Shown in pieces: positions 9,222 to 19,676 of a DNA stretch of 64,000 nt; position 1 is the first letter of the stretch; the number at the start of each line of letters is the position of its first letter. The notes beneath the pieces were generated by a model. It saw only the letters and a list, made by a program, of their open reading frames with translations. It did not search any database and was not told the origin of the DNA. The position numbers were made by a program, and so were the translations under genes. The stretch is taken from positions 186,001 through 250,000 of the forward strand of contig NZ_CP021109.1 of NCBI RefSeq assembly GCF_002119725.1. Direction: 5' to 3'. This DNA comes from Bordetella genomosp. 9 (GTDB taxonomy: Bacteria; Pseudomonadota; Gammaproteobacteria; Burkholderiales; Burkholderiaceae_B).

Positions 9222-10493
9222 TTACAGGATGCGCCGGTTGCGCAACCCGGCGATGCGGTCGGCGTCGTAGCCCAGCAGGCGGGCCAGGACCTCGTCGGTG
9301 CTGTCGCCCAGCCTGGGCGGCGGCCGGTCGTGGCACGGCGGCGTATCGCGCAGGCGCAGGGGGCTGGCGATGGTCGATACGACGCTTTGCGGATCGTCGG
9401 CGCGGGCGATGTCGACCCGCAGGCCGCGATGGCGCACCTGCGGATCCTCGAACACCTGCGCGTAATCGTTGATACGTCCGCACGGCACGCCATGGGCTTC
9501 CAGCAGCGCGATCCATGCCTGAGCGGGGCGGGTCAGCATCGTGCGCGCCAGCTCGGGGACCAGCGCATCGCGGCCCTGGATGCGGCCGGTCACCTTATGC
9601 CAGCGCGGATCCGCCGCCAGGTCGTGCCGGCCGATCGCGGCGCAATAGCGCTGCCACTGGTCGTCATTGCCCACCGCCACGACGATTTCGCCGTCGGCCA
9701 CGGCAAACACCTGATAGGGCACCAGGCTGGCATGCGCGTTGCCATAGCGGTGCGGCGGCTTGCCGGTGACGAAGTAGCCGGTGACCTGATTGCCGCCGAG
9801 CGCGACGATGCAATCGAGCAGCGCCATGTCGATGTACTGTCCCTTGCCGGAGACCTGGCGGTGATTGAGCGCCGCGAGGATGGCGATGGTGGCGTACATG
9901 CCGGTGATGACGTCGGCGATGGCAATGCCTGCCTTCTGCGGACCGCCGCCGGGCAGGTCGTCGCGTTCGCCCGTAATGCTCATGAACCCGCCGATGGCCT
10001 GGAAGACGAAGTCGTACCCCGGCTTGTGCGCGCTGGGTCCGTCCTGGCCGTAGCCGGTGATGGAGCAATACACCAGCCGCGGATTGACGGCCTTCAGGCT
10101 CTCGTAGTCGAGCCCGTAGCGCTTCAGGTCGCCGATCTTGTAGTTCTCGATGACAACGTCGCTCTGCGCCGCCAATTCGCGGGCGATGCGTTGTCCCTCG
10201 GGCTTGGAAATGTCCAGGGTCAGGGACTTCTTGCCGCGGTTGGCGGCGGCGTAATAGGTGGAATCATGCGTGTCGGCGCCGTTGCCGTCGCGCACCCACG
10301 GCGGTCCCCAGGCCCGCGTATCGTCGCCGATTCCGGGACGTTCGATCTTGATGACTTCGGCGCCCATGTCGGCCAGGTTCTGGGTGCACCAGGGGCCGGC
10401 GAGGATGCGGGAAAGGTCCAGCACCCGGATGTGGGACAGCGCGCCGCGCCGGCCGTCGCCTGCCGCGGCCGGGTTTTCCAAACTTTCCGTCAT
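9222..10493 (-). CDS. Family III CoA-transferase (CaiB/BaiF)
   Basis: A 423-residue protein covering the full CaiB/BaiF fold. It opens with IRVLDLSRILAGPWCTQNLADMG, then AEVIKIERPG, and has GYDFVFQAIGG, where the Asp aligns with the catalytic Asp of formyl-CoA transferase. GKGQYIDMALLD and a C-terminal HGVPCGRIN are also typical. These enzymes move CoA between two carboxylic acids without ATP and so activate an imported acid. The ATG at 10493 lies 8 bp after the Bug receptor gene, so uptake and activation are probably co-expressed. An upstream in-frame ATG at 10544 lies inside the receptor gene and is rejected. Confidence 0.9.
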   Translation of the reverse strand: MTESLENPAAAGDGRRGALSHIRVLDLSRILAGPWCTQNLADMGAEVIKIERPGIGDDTRAWGPPWVRDGNGADTHDSTYYAAANRGKKSLTLDISKPEGQRIARELAAQSDVVIENYKIGDLKRYGLDYESLKAVNPRLVYCSITGYGQDGPSAHKPGYDFVFQAIGGFMSITGERDDLPGGGPQKAGIAIADVITGMYATIAILAALNHRQVSGKGQYIDMALLDCIVALGGNQVTGYFVTGKPPHRYGNAHASLVPYQVFAVADGEIVVAVGNDDQWQRYCAAIGRHDLAADPRWHKVTGRIQGRDALVPELARTMLTRPAQAWIALLEAHGVPCGRINDYAQVFEDPQVRHRGLRVDIARADDPQSVVSTIASPLRLRDTPPCHDRPPPRLGDSTDEVLARLLGYDADRIAGLRNRRIL

Positions 10494-10501
10494 GCCCGCC
10501 C

Positions 10502-11488
10502 CTATTGAATGACGACCTGGGCGTCGGCGATCACCTTGGCCCACTTGTCCATTTCCGCATTCACGAACCGCGCGAATTCCGGCTGCGTCATGGCGCCAGG
10601 CTCGGCGCCCTGTTCGGCGAACTGCTGCCTGATCGCCGGCGTGCGCAACGCGGCCAGCACGTCGCGCGATATTCTTTCGGACAGCGCCTGGGGCATATGG
10701 CCGGGCGCGTACATGCCGAACCAGGCGGTGGCCTCGAAGCCCTTCACGCCGGCCTCATCGAGCGTGGGCACGTCCGGCAGCGCGGGCGAGCGCTTGAGCG
10801 ACGTGACCCCCAGCGCACGCAGCTTGCCGGCCTTGATGTGCTGCAGGACCCCCGGAACGGAATCGAACATCACCGGTATCTGTCCGCCGAGCAGATCGTT
10901 CAGCGCCGGCGCGGCGCCCTTGTACGGGATATGCACCATGCTGACGCCGGTCATGGACTTGAACAGCTCGCCCGACAGATGATTGGCGCCCCCGGTGCCC
11001 GCCGAGCCGAAGTTGACCTTGCCCGGATTGGCCTTGGCGTAGGCGATCAGGTCGCTTACCGAGCCGATGTGATTGCGCTGCGCGAAGTCGGCATTCACGA
11101 CCAGCACGTTGGGCACCGCCGCCACTTGCGCGATGGGCGTGAAATCGGTCCTGCTGTCGTAGCGCAGGTTTTTGTACAGCGCGGGATTGATGACGTGATG
11201 GGTGGCGGTGACCATCAGCGTGTAGCCGTCGGGCGCGGTGCGGGCGAGCTGCTCGGAAAAGATCGTGCCGCTGGCGCCGGGCTTGTTTTCCACGACGACG
11301 GGCTGCTTCCATTCCGCACCGAGGGCGTTGGCCAGCATGCGCGCCAGGATGTCAGTCGTGCCGCCCGGCGGAAACGGCACCACCACGCGCACGGCGTGGT
11401 CGGGAAAGTTCTGCGCGTGCGCCGATAGCGGCGCCATGGTGGCGGCGCCTGCGAACAGGGCGGCCGCGATACGCAACCAGGTTCTCAT
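10502..11488 (-). CDS. Bug-family tripartite tricarboxylate transporter receptor
   Basis: A 328-residue periplasmic solute-binding protein: signal peptide 1-25 ending SAHA, then QNFPDHAVRVVVPFPPGGTT, the Bug-family opening that binds the carboxylate of the ligand. LLGGQIPVMFDSVPG and the C-terminal EFARFVNAEMDKWAKVI are further family marks. Bug proteins are numerous in Bordetella and Cupriavidus and often lie beside catabolic genes with no TctAB permease nearby, as here. It probably captures the organic acid that the adjacent CoA-transferase activates (inference). Confidence 0.9.
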   Translation of the reverse strand: MRTWLRIAAALFAGAATMAPLSAHAQNFPDHAVRVVVPFPPGGTTDILARMLANALGAEWKQPVVVENKPGASGTIFSEQLARTAPDGYTLMVTATHHVINPALYKNLRYDSRTDFTPIAQVAAVPNVLVVNADFAQRNHIGSVSDLIAYAKANPGKVNFGSAGTGGANHLSGELFKSMTGVSMVHIPYKGAAPALNDLLGGQIPVMFDSVPGVLQHIKAGKLRALGVTSLKRSPALPDVPTLDEAGVKGFEATAWFGMYAPGHMPQALSERISRDVLAALRTPAIRQQFAEQGAEPGAMTQPEFARFVNAEMDKWAKVIADAQVVIQ

Positions 11489-11632
11489 GTCTTGTCTCCT
11501 TCGTTCTCTTCGCTCTGGCGGTTCAAGCCGCCCGATGCGGGGCAGGCGCCGGCCGGCGCGGCGCTCGTCACCGGGCCGGCGCGGCGCTCCTTTTGGCCTG
11601 ACGCCGGCGCCCGGGCGTTGCCGGCCGCGGTT

Positions 11633-12067
11633 TCAGTGCGGAAATTCCACCATCGCTTCGCCGACGGCGACGGTTTCGCCGCGCTGGTTCAGCACCTGGA
11701 CGTCCAGCGTGGCCCAGCGGCTCTTTTCCGTGCGGCGCGTCGCCGTGACGACGGCTTCCGGACGGATGGTGTCGCCCGGTTTGACCGGCGCCTTCCAGCG
11801 CGTCTCCAGCCTGCGCTGCACGCCGCCGTGCTCGTAGAGCCAGTCGGTGAGCATCTTCGTGATCACGCCGAAGTTGTTCATGCCGTGCATGATGATGCCG
11901 CCGAAGTTCGTCTTGCCGAAGTTCCCCTTCATGTAGTCGTCGTCCCAATGAAGAGGGTTGTAGTCCAGCGAAGCCTCGCAGAACGCGCGGATGGATTCCC
12001 GTGTGGGCGCGAACGGCGCGCCCTCGATTTTGTGGCCGGGCGCGAGGGTATCGAAAGCGTGGGTCAT
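11633..12067 (-). CDS. MaoC-like hot-dog hydratase/dehydratase
   Basis: A 144-residue single hot-dog domain of the MaoC/(R)-hydratase type. CEASLDYNPLHWDDDYMK carries the hydratase signature: Asp and His within the D-x4-H segment that activates water. GGIIMHGMNNFGVITKML forms the central helix. Such enzymes hydrate or dehydrate 2-enoyl-CoA. It follows another hot-dog gene after 12 bp; the two may form a heterodimer as in mesaconyl-type hydratases. The 144-bp gap before the Bug gene is the largest in the operon and could hold a minor promoter. Confidence 0.85.
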   Translation of the reverse strand: MTHAFDTLAPGHKIEGAPFAPTRESIRAFCEASLDYNPLHWDDDYMKGNFGKTNFGGIIMHGMNNFGVITKMLTDWLYEHGGVQRRLETRWKAPVKPGDTIRPEAVVTATRRTEKSRWATLDVQVLNQRGETVAVGEAMVEFPH

Positions 12068-12079
12068 GATCGGTGCTCC

Positions 12080-12553
12080 TTACATCGGGCGGATCGTCCA
12101 GCCGCGGCCGGCGCAGATCACTTCATCGTTCTGGTTGAAAAACACGTTGTCGTGCACCACGAACAAGCGGTCCTTGCGGATGAACTTGTCCAGCGCGCGC
12201 GCCTGCAGCCGGATGACGTCGCCCGGCCGGGCGGGCACGTTGTACGTCCAGCACTGCCCGGCGTTGACCGTGCCGGGACTGCGCATCCAGTCGTCGGCGG
12301 GCGTGCAGGCGAACATCAGCAGGATGTGGATGGCCGGCGGCGCGATCAGGCCTTGGTACGGCGATTTGCGCGCGTATTCCTCGTCGAAGTACAGCGGGTG
12401 CATGTCGCCCACGACGCGGCAGTACTTCTGGATGGCTTCCAGCGTCAGGGTGTAGGGGATGGTCTTGCGGGGCTCGCCCGGAACGATGTCGTCCCAGATC
12501 TTGCGAGCCTGGGCGTCTTTCCAGAAGTCTGTCTCGAATGTCGTTTGTGTCAT
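12080..12553 (-). CDS. FAS1-type MaoC N-terminal hot-dog dehydratase subunit
   Basis: A 157-residue hot-dog protein resembling the N-terminal dehydratase domain of FAS1 and the MaoC_dehydrat_N group: YCRVVGDMHPLYFDEEYARK, then LIAPPAIHILLMF, then VPARPGDVIRLQARALDKF. The Gly-Asp-x-His segment is the position used for catalysis in the family. It is the first gene of the operon read away from the IclR regulator. Its pairing with the next hot-dog gene suggests a two-subunit enoyl-CoA hydratase. The exact acyl-CoA is not deducible. Confidence 0.8.
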   Translation of the reverse strand: MTQTTFETDFWKDAQARKIWDDIVPGEPRKTIPYTLTLEAIQKYCRVVGDMHPLYFDEEYARKSPYQGLIAPPAIHILLMFACTPADDWMRSPGTVNAGQCWTYNVPARPGDVIRLQARALDKFIRKDRLFVVHDNVFFNQNDEVICAGRGWTIRPM

Positions 12554-12640
12554 GGCCTTTCCAGGGGCGGTTGGAGGACGGGGGCGCGCGCCCGGGCCCG
12601 GACTTGCGCGCGGCGGCCGTTCTGTTTAGAATGTCCGCTA

Positions 12641-12660
12641 AGCGGTTATGAATAACCGCT
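12641..12660. promoter_or_regulatory. Palindromic operator candidate for the IclR regulator
   Basis: AGCGGTTAT-GA-ATAACCGCT is a perfect 9-bp inverted repeat. A second, overlapping dyad (CCGCT-A-AGCGG, 12635-12645) abuts it. The site lies between the divergent iclR-type gene (from 12719) and the hot-dog operon (from 12553). IclR proteins bind such palindromes in their own divergent control regions, so this is the probable operator for both transcripts. Confidence 0.65.
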
Positions 12661-12718
12661 GTATGGTCATTGTGGGGAGGGCTGGCGGGCGTGTCAAGCA
12701 CGTTCCGCGGGAGTACGC

Positions 12719-13492
12719 ATGGCAACACCGGAAAGCGAATCGTTTGTCCGCACCTTCGCGCGCGGCTTGAAGATCATCGAGGCCATGGGCCAGGGCGATG
12801 CGCGCCAGACTTTGGCGGACGTCGCATCCGCTGTGGATCTGCCGCGCACCGCCGTGCGGCGTTTCCTGCTGACGCTGATCGAGCTTTCCTTCGTGAAGAC
12901 GGACGGCAAGCACTATTGGCTGACGCCGAAAGTGCTGCGGCTCGGGCTGTCCTATCTGTATACGCTGCCCTACTGGCGGCAATCCCAGCTGGCGCTGGAG
13001 GAGCTGGGCGCGCGCATCGGCCAGTCCTGCGCGGTGTCGGTGCTGGACGAAGAAGACATCGTGTACGTGCAGCGCCTGCACACGAAAAGGATCCTGCCCA
13101 TGAGCCCTTCGCTGGGCAGCCGCCTGCCCGCGCACGCGATCTCGATGGGGCGAGTGTTGCTATCGGGGCTGGACGACGCGGCCTTGCAGGCCTATCTCGA
13201 AACGGCAAGGCTGAAGAAGCTGACCGCGGCCACGGTGGTGGACCGGGCGCAATTGCAGGCGCGGATTGCGCAAGTGCGCGAGCAGGGTTACGCGTGGGTC
13301 GATGGCGAGCTGGACGATTCCATCGCCGGGCTCGCGGTGCCGGTACGCGACCAGGACGGCGCCATCGTCGCGGCGGTCAATGTCAGCCTGACCGCCGGCG
13401 AATACGACGAAGCGCGGGCGACGGCGGAATTCCTGCAGCCGCTGCGGCAGACCGCGTCGCAACTGCGGGCGACGATGGTGGGCTACCGGTAA
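12719..13492 (+). CDS. IclR-family transcriptional regulator
   Basis: A 257-residue regulator: N-terminal winged helix (FVRTFARGLKIIEAMG, then LADVASAVDLPRTAVRRFL as the recognition region) and a C-terminal effector domain (SCAVSVLDEEDIVYVQRL; LPAHAISMGRVLLSGL; GYAWVDGELDDSIAGLAVPV). It is closest in type to PcaR/PcaU, which sense aromatic-pathway acids. GGGAG lies 5 bases before the ATG. It is divergent from the hot-dog/Bug/CoA-transferase/thiolase operon, which it very probably controls through the palindrome at 12641-12660. Confidence 0.9.
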   Translation: MATPESESFVRTFARGLKIIEAMGQGDARQTLADVASAVDLPRTAVRRFLLTLIELSFVKTDGKHYWLTPKVLRLGLSYLYTLPYWRQSQLALEELGARIGQSCAVSVLDEEDIVYVQRLHTKRILPMSPSLGSRLPAHAISMGRVLLSGLDDAALQAYLETARLKKLTAATVVDRAQLQARIAQVREQGYAWVDGELDDSIAGLAVPVRDQDGAIVAAVNVSLTAGEYDEARATAEFLQPLRQTASQLRATMVGYR

Positions 13493-13562
13493 GCATGGCG
13501 CTCGGGGGCCTCATGCCTGGACGTCGTCGCCGATTTCGCGACGAACGCCGCACGGCACCCGC

Positions 13563-13587
13563 AAAAAAGCCGGCGCGATGGCCGGCT
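13563..13587 (-). terminator. Intrinsic terminator of icd
   Basis: Read on the minus strand this is AGCCGGC, a 6-base loop, GCCGGCT, then a run of six U: a simple Rho-independent terminator about 70 bases after the icd stop codon. Confidence 0.8.
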
Positions 13588-13609
13588 CGGTTCGCATCGC
13601 TGACCGCGG

Positions 13610-13637
13610 GTCCTCGCCCTGCGCGCAGGGCGAGGAC
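13610..13637. other. Perfect 13-bp hairpin between icd and its terminator
   Basis: GTCCTCGCCCTGC and its reverse complement are separated by two bases. No U-run follows on either strand, so it is probably an mRNA-stabilising 3' hairpin rather than a second terminator. Confidence 0.6.
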
Positions 13638-13654
13638 GACCACGCGGTTCAGGA

Positions 13655-15904
<2,250 letters not shown>

Positions 15905-16158
15905 CTAGCTATCGGGTATGGCGGAAATCGTCGTGCGTGCCGGCGCGCCGATCCGTGGCGCGGGCAGCCGCATCGCGATCTCGAGCGGGTCGAGGGCGAT
16001 ATGCGCGCGGGCCGCGCGCCGTTGCCGGTGTCGGGCGGGGAAGGTTACAGAGTTTAGCACCGCGTTGTGGGCCGGGTTTCGCGTGGCGCCGGCCCCGCCA
16101 GCCGGCGCGCGGCGCTCCACGCCTGGGCCGTCGGCGGTTGGCGCAGCAGCGCCGGCCG

Positions 16159-18225
16159 CTATTCCGTGGCGGCTCCTTTGGAATTGCGTCCGGCGCCGGA
16201 GCGCCCGGCTGCCCGGCGATGACCGCGCCACTGCAGCGCCAGCGCGATCAGCACCAGCACGAGGCCAAGAATTCTGGACAGCGGATCCGGGTACACCAGC
16301 GCGATCCCCGCAACAATCAGCATGATGCGTTGCGCGACGGACGCGCGCACCAGCAGCCATCCCTGAAAGCCGGCTGCCAGCGCGAAGATGCTGGCGGCCG
16401 CGATGACCGTGACCTCCGCGATCTGCCAAAGGTCGGCGGACGCGAGCGCCTTGGTCGAACCCATGAGGAGCAGGCTTTCGCCGCTCGGCGCCAGCACGAA
16501 GATGAAAGGCACTAGGAATGCCGGGATGGTGTATTTCCAGCATTGCATGGTGGTCTTGTAGGGGTCCGCCCCGGTGATGGCCGCGGCCGCGAATGGCGAC
16601 AGCGCGGTCGGCGGCGAGACCTCCGACAGCACGGCGTAATAGAAGATGAACATGTGCGCGGCGAAATCCGGCACGCCCAGCTTGATCAAGGCCGGCGCCG
16701 CGATGACGGCGCAGATGATGTACGAGGCGGTCACCGGGACGGCCAGGCCGATGATCCATACGACCAGCGCCGTATAGATGGCGGTGAGCAGCAGCGAGCC
16801 GGCCGCGTAGTCGATGACGATGCCGCTGAACTTCAAGCCCAGGCCGGTCAGCGTCACCGTGCCGACGATGATGCCGGCGCCCGCGCAGGTCGTTCCCACC
16901 CCCAGCATGCCGATCGACCCGGTGCGCAAGGCCTCCACCAGCGGCGATTGCGCCAGCAGGCGCCACGGCGAGCCGCGGCCGCGGAACAGGTCATAGGAAA
17001 TCATGGCGGTGTCCGGCCGCAGGAAACTGGCCAGGAAGGAAACGACGATGGCCCAGAACACCGACAGCACCGGCGAAAACCCCCACAGCATGAAAACCAC
17101 GATCGAGATCAGCGAGAGGAAATGAAAGCCGTAATGCCGGGTCAGGTTCCATACCGTATCCACGCGCGCGAAAACCGTCTGGCTCATGCCGTACTTGCGC
17201 ACGTCGATTTCCACCATCAGGAACAGCGCCAGGTAAAAGAGCAGCGTCGGGATGACCGCCATCAGCAGCACGTCCAGATACGAGATCTTCAGGAACTCCG
17301 CGATGATGAAGGCGGCCGCCCCCATGACGGGCGGCGAGATGATGGCCCCGAGCCCCCCTGCGGCCAGCAGTCCGCCCGCCGCGTCGCGCGCATAGCCGAC
17401 CTTGGCGAGCATGGGCCAGGCGACCGTGCCCAGCGTGACGGTGGTCGCCACGCCGGAACCCGAGGGTCCGCCCAATAGGAAGGACGCCAGCACGACCGTA
17501 CGGCCGGCGCCGGCGGGCTTGCCGCCCATGGCCGAGAACGAAAAATCGATGTAGAAGCGCCCCGCGCCGGACAGCTGCAGAAAGGCGCCGAAGATGGTGA
17601 ACAGAATGATGAGCGACGACGACACATCCACCGCCACGCCGAAGATGCCTTCCAGCGTCATGTACATGAAGCCGACCAGCCGGGCGATGCTGTAGCCCCG
17701 ATGGGTCCAGGGGTGCGGCAGGTAGGGGCCCAGGAAGGCATAGAGCAGGAAGCAGATGCAGATGGCGGGCAGGATCCAGCCTATGGTGCGGCGCATCGCT
17801 TCCATCACCAGCAGGATCAGCGCGGCGCCGAAGAAGATGTCCCACGGGTCGGGACGGGTATTGCGGTCGGTGAAATCGTCGCCGCCAAGGATTTGGTAGA
17901 CCACGATCGCGATGGCCAGCAGCGCCAGCGCCCAGTCCCAGGGCATGATGCGGTGGCGCCAGCGGGGAGCGGCGGGAAAGACCAGGAAGCAAAGGAACAG
18001 CACGAAGGCGACGTGCACCGGCCGCAGGATTTGCGTCGGCACGATGGCGTAGGCGGCGTACAAGTGGAACAGCGACATGGCCACGGCCGTGATGGCGACG
18101 AAGGCGCCGAGCCGGCCGGTGAGCCGGTTGGCCGCGCCTTCTTCCTGCTCGATGTATTCCTCGGCCTTGCGCAGGGCCGCGTCATCGACGGCGGCGGGCG
18201 CCTCCGTGGGTGCTGCATCAGTCAT
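16159..18225 (-). CDS. TRAP transporter fused permease (TAXI type, DctQM fusion)
   Basis: A very hydrophobic 688-residue protein joining the small (DctQ) and large (DctM) TRAP permease subunits, the form used by TAXI-TRAP systems. LLGGPSGSGVATTVTLGTV and AAGGLGAIISPPVMGAAAFI are the signature segments of the 4TM-12TM fused family. A GGAG six bases before ATG 18225 decides the start; an ATG 12 bases upstream has no such site. It lies 162 bp after the matching solute-binding protein gene and should import, with a sodium or proton gradient, the ligand that protein binds. TAXI systems often take dicarboxylates or amino acids; the substrate is open here. Confidence 0.9.
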   Translation of the reverse strand: MTDAAPTEAPAAVDDAALRKAEEYIEQEEGAANRLTGRLGAFVAITAVAMSLFHLYAAYAIVPTQILRPVHVAFVLFLCFLVFPAAPRWRHRIMPWDWALALLAIAIVVYQILGGDDFTDRNTRPDPWDIFFGAALILLVMEAMRRTIGWILPAICICFLLYAFLGPYLPHPWTHRGYSIARLVGFMYMTLEGIFGVAVDVSSSLIILFTIFGAFLQLSGAGRFYIDFSFSAMGGKPAGAGRTVVLASFLLGGPSGSGVATTVTLGTVAWPMLAKVGYARDAAGGLLAAGGLGAIISPPVMGAAAFIIAEFLKISYLDVLLMAVIPTLLFYLALFLMVEIDVRKYGMSQTVFARVDTVWNLTRHYGFHFLSLISIVVFMLWGFSPVLSVFWAIVVSFLASFLRPDTAMISYDLFRGRGSPWRLLAQSPLVEALRTGSIGMLGVGTTCAGAGIIVGTVTLTGLGLKFSGIVIDYAAGSLLLTAIYTALVVWIIGLAVPVTASYIICAVIAAPALIKLGVPDFAAHMFIFYYAVLSEVSPPTALSPFAAAAITGADPYKTTMQCWKYTIPAFLVPFIFVLAPSGESLLLMGSTKALASADLWQIAEVTVIAAASIFALAAGFQGWLLVRASVAQRIMLIVAGIALVYPDPLSRILGLVLVLIALALQWRGHRRAAGRSGAGRNSKGAATE

Positions 18226-18387
18226 GCGATGCTCCATGTGGTAATGGTAAGCGCCGGGCGGGAGGCCGGCCTGGCGGCGTCCCCCTGCGCGCGATGAGGG
18301 CCGCGCCCGCGCGCATGCGCACGCCGGACGTGGCGCTCCTGTCCCCTGCCATGTCGGGCGGTGCGGGCGGCGCCCGCGCTGCCCGGC

Positions 18388-19359
18388 TTATTCGAGGCTG
18401 ACGCCCCGCTCCTTGTAGTACTTGACGGCGCCCGGGTGGAAAGGAATCGGAGTCGCCGACGCTTTCTGGTTCTCCAGCTTGAACTCCGCCGTGTCCTTGT
18501 GCACGGCGATCAGCTCGTCGCGGCTTTCGAAAATCGTCTTGACGATGTTGTAGGCGGTCTGCTCGGACATCTTTTCGTTGGCCACCAGGATGTTCATCAC
18601 GGTGGCCTGCCGGTTGTCCTTGTCCATGCCGCGGTACGTGCCCTTGGGGATGGTGTCCGCCACGTACAGATTGCCGTACTTCTTGTTCATCGCCGGCACC
18701 AGGTCGGCGTTGTCGATCATCTTGATCGTGGTGCCCGGGGTATTCGCCAGATCCGTCACGGCGGCGGTGGGCAGCCCGCCCACCCAGAAGAAGGCGTCGA
18801 TCTTGTTGTCCTTGATGGCGTTGACCGATTCGGCCACGCTCAGCCGTTCGCGCGTGACGTCCTTGTCCTTGTCCAGTCCGGCGGCTTCCAGCATGCGGAA
18901 GGCCATGACCTCGGTCGCGCTGCCGGGCGCGCCGGTGGAGACGCGCTTGCCCTTCAGGTCCGCCACCGTTTCGATGCCCTTGCCCTGCACGGTCACCACG
19001 TGCATACGGTTGGGGTAGAGGATCATCAGCGTGCGCAAGGGAACCTTGTTGCCCTTGAACTTGTCCTGGCCGCGATAGGCGTCCTGCGCGGCATCCGACA
19101 TCGTCAAGCCGATGTAGGAGGCATCGCCGTCGATGAGTTTCAGGTTGTCCACCGAGCCGCCCGTCACTTCCGCCGTGGCTTCCATGCCCGGCACCTTCTT
19201 GGACAGCACGGCCGCGATGCCGCCGCCGATGGGGTAGTAGACCCCGCCGGTGCCGCCGGTGGCGATGGAAATGTTTTCGGCGGAGGCACAGGGGGAAGCG
19301 GCAAAGCCGGCGAAGGCAAGGCACAGCAGCGCGGCAAACCGCGCGAACGGCGTTCTCAT
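18388..19359 (-). CDS. TAXI-family TRAP transporter solute-binding protein
   Basis: The 323-residue periplasmic protein has a signal peptide (about 1-27, ending ASA), then ENISIATGGTGGVYYPIGGG, the hallmark opening of TAXI receptors. RVSTGAPGSATEVMAFRML and KIDAFFWVGGLPTAAV are further family blocks. GGAGA eight bases upstream favours ATG 19359 over the ATG at 19374. It captures substrate for the fused permease encoded next. The pair lies upstream of icd on the same strand, but icd has its own 272-bp leader region. Confidence 0.9.
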   Translation of the reverse strand: MRTPFARFAALLCLAFAGFAASPCASAENISIATGGTGGVYYPIGGGIAAVLSKKVPGMEATAEVTGGSVDNLKLIDGDASYIGLTMSDAAQDAYRGQDKFKGNKVPLRTLMILYPNRMHVVTVQGKGIETVADLKGKRVSTGAPGSATEVMAFRMLEAAGLDKDKDVTRERLSVAESVNAIKDNKIDAFFWVGGLPTAAVTDLANTPGTTIKMIDNADLVPAMNKKYGNLYVADTIPKGTYRGMDKDNRQATVMNILVANEKMSEQTAYNIVKTIFESRDELIAVHKDTAEFKLENQKASATPIPFHPGAVKYYKERGVSLE

Positions 19360-19676
19360 CGTCTGTCTCCTCATGAACGGTGCCGCGAGGGCGCCGCGTT
19401 GGACTGCCTTTTATCGCCGCCTGTCCCGCGAGCGCCATGAAGCGCGATCGGCAAGGTCCGCGGCGCGGGTCCTTCTGTTTTTGGTCCGGCGCGAACCGGA
19501 CCGCCAAGGTTTACCCCCCGTCCCCTGCGGCGTCAATCGGGGTTTTGCGGGACAGGCGGTTCGGTGGCGCAACTGCGAGGCCGTGCGGCGGCCGGGACAT
19601 GTCCAGGTGCCGACGCCCTTGCGATGCCGGCAAGTGCGGATCCGCGTTATCGTTTCGCCTGCAATCCACTCTGGCT
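19360..19676. other. Divergent intergenic region between the TAXI receptor and recC
   Basis: These 317 bases must hold the promoters of the transporter operon and of recCBD. I see a 7-bp inverted repeat with 6-base spacer (GGTCCGG / CCGGACC, 19483-19502) but no confident promoter boxes. The recC frame is open through most of it, but the encoded residues are Arg/Pro-rich and not RecC-like, so it is not taken as coding. Confidence 0.5.
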
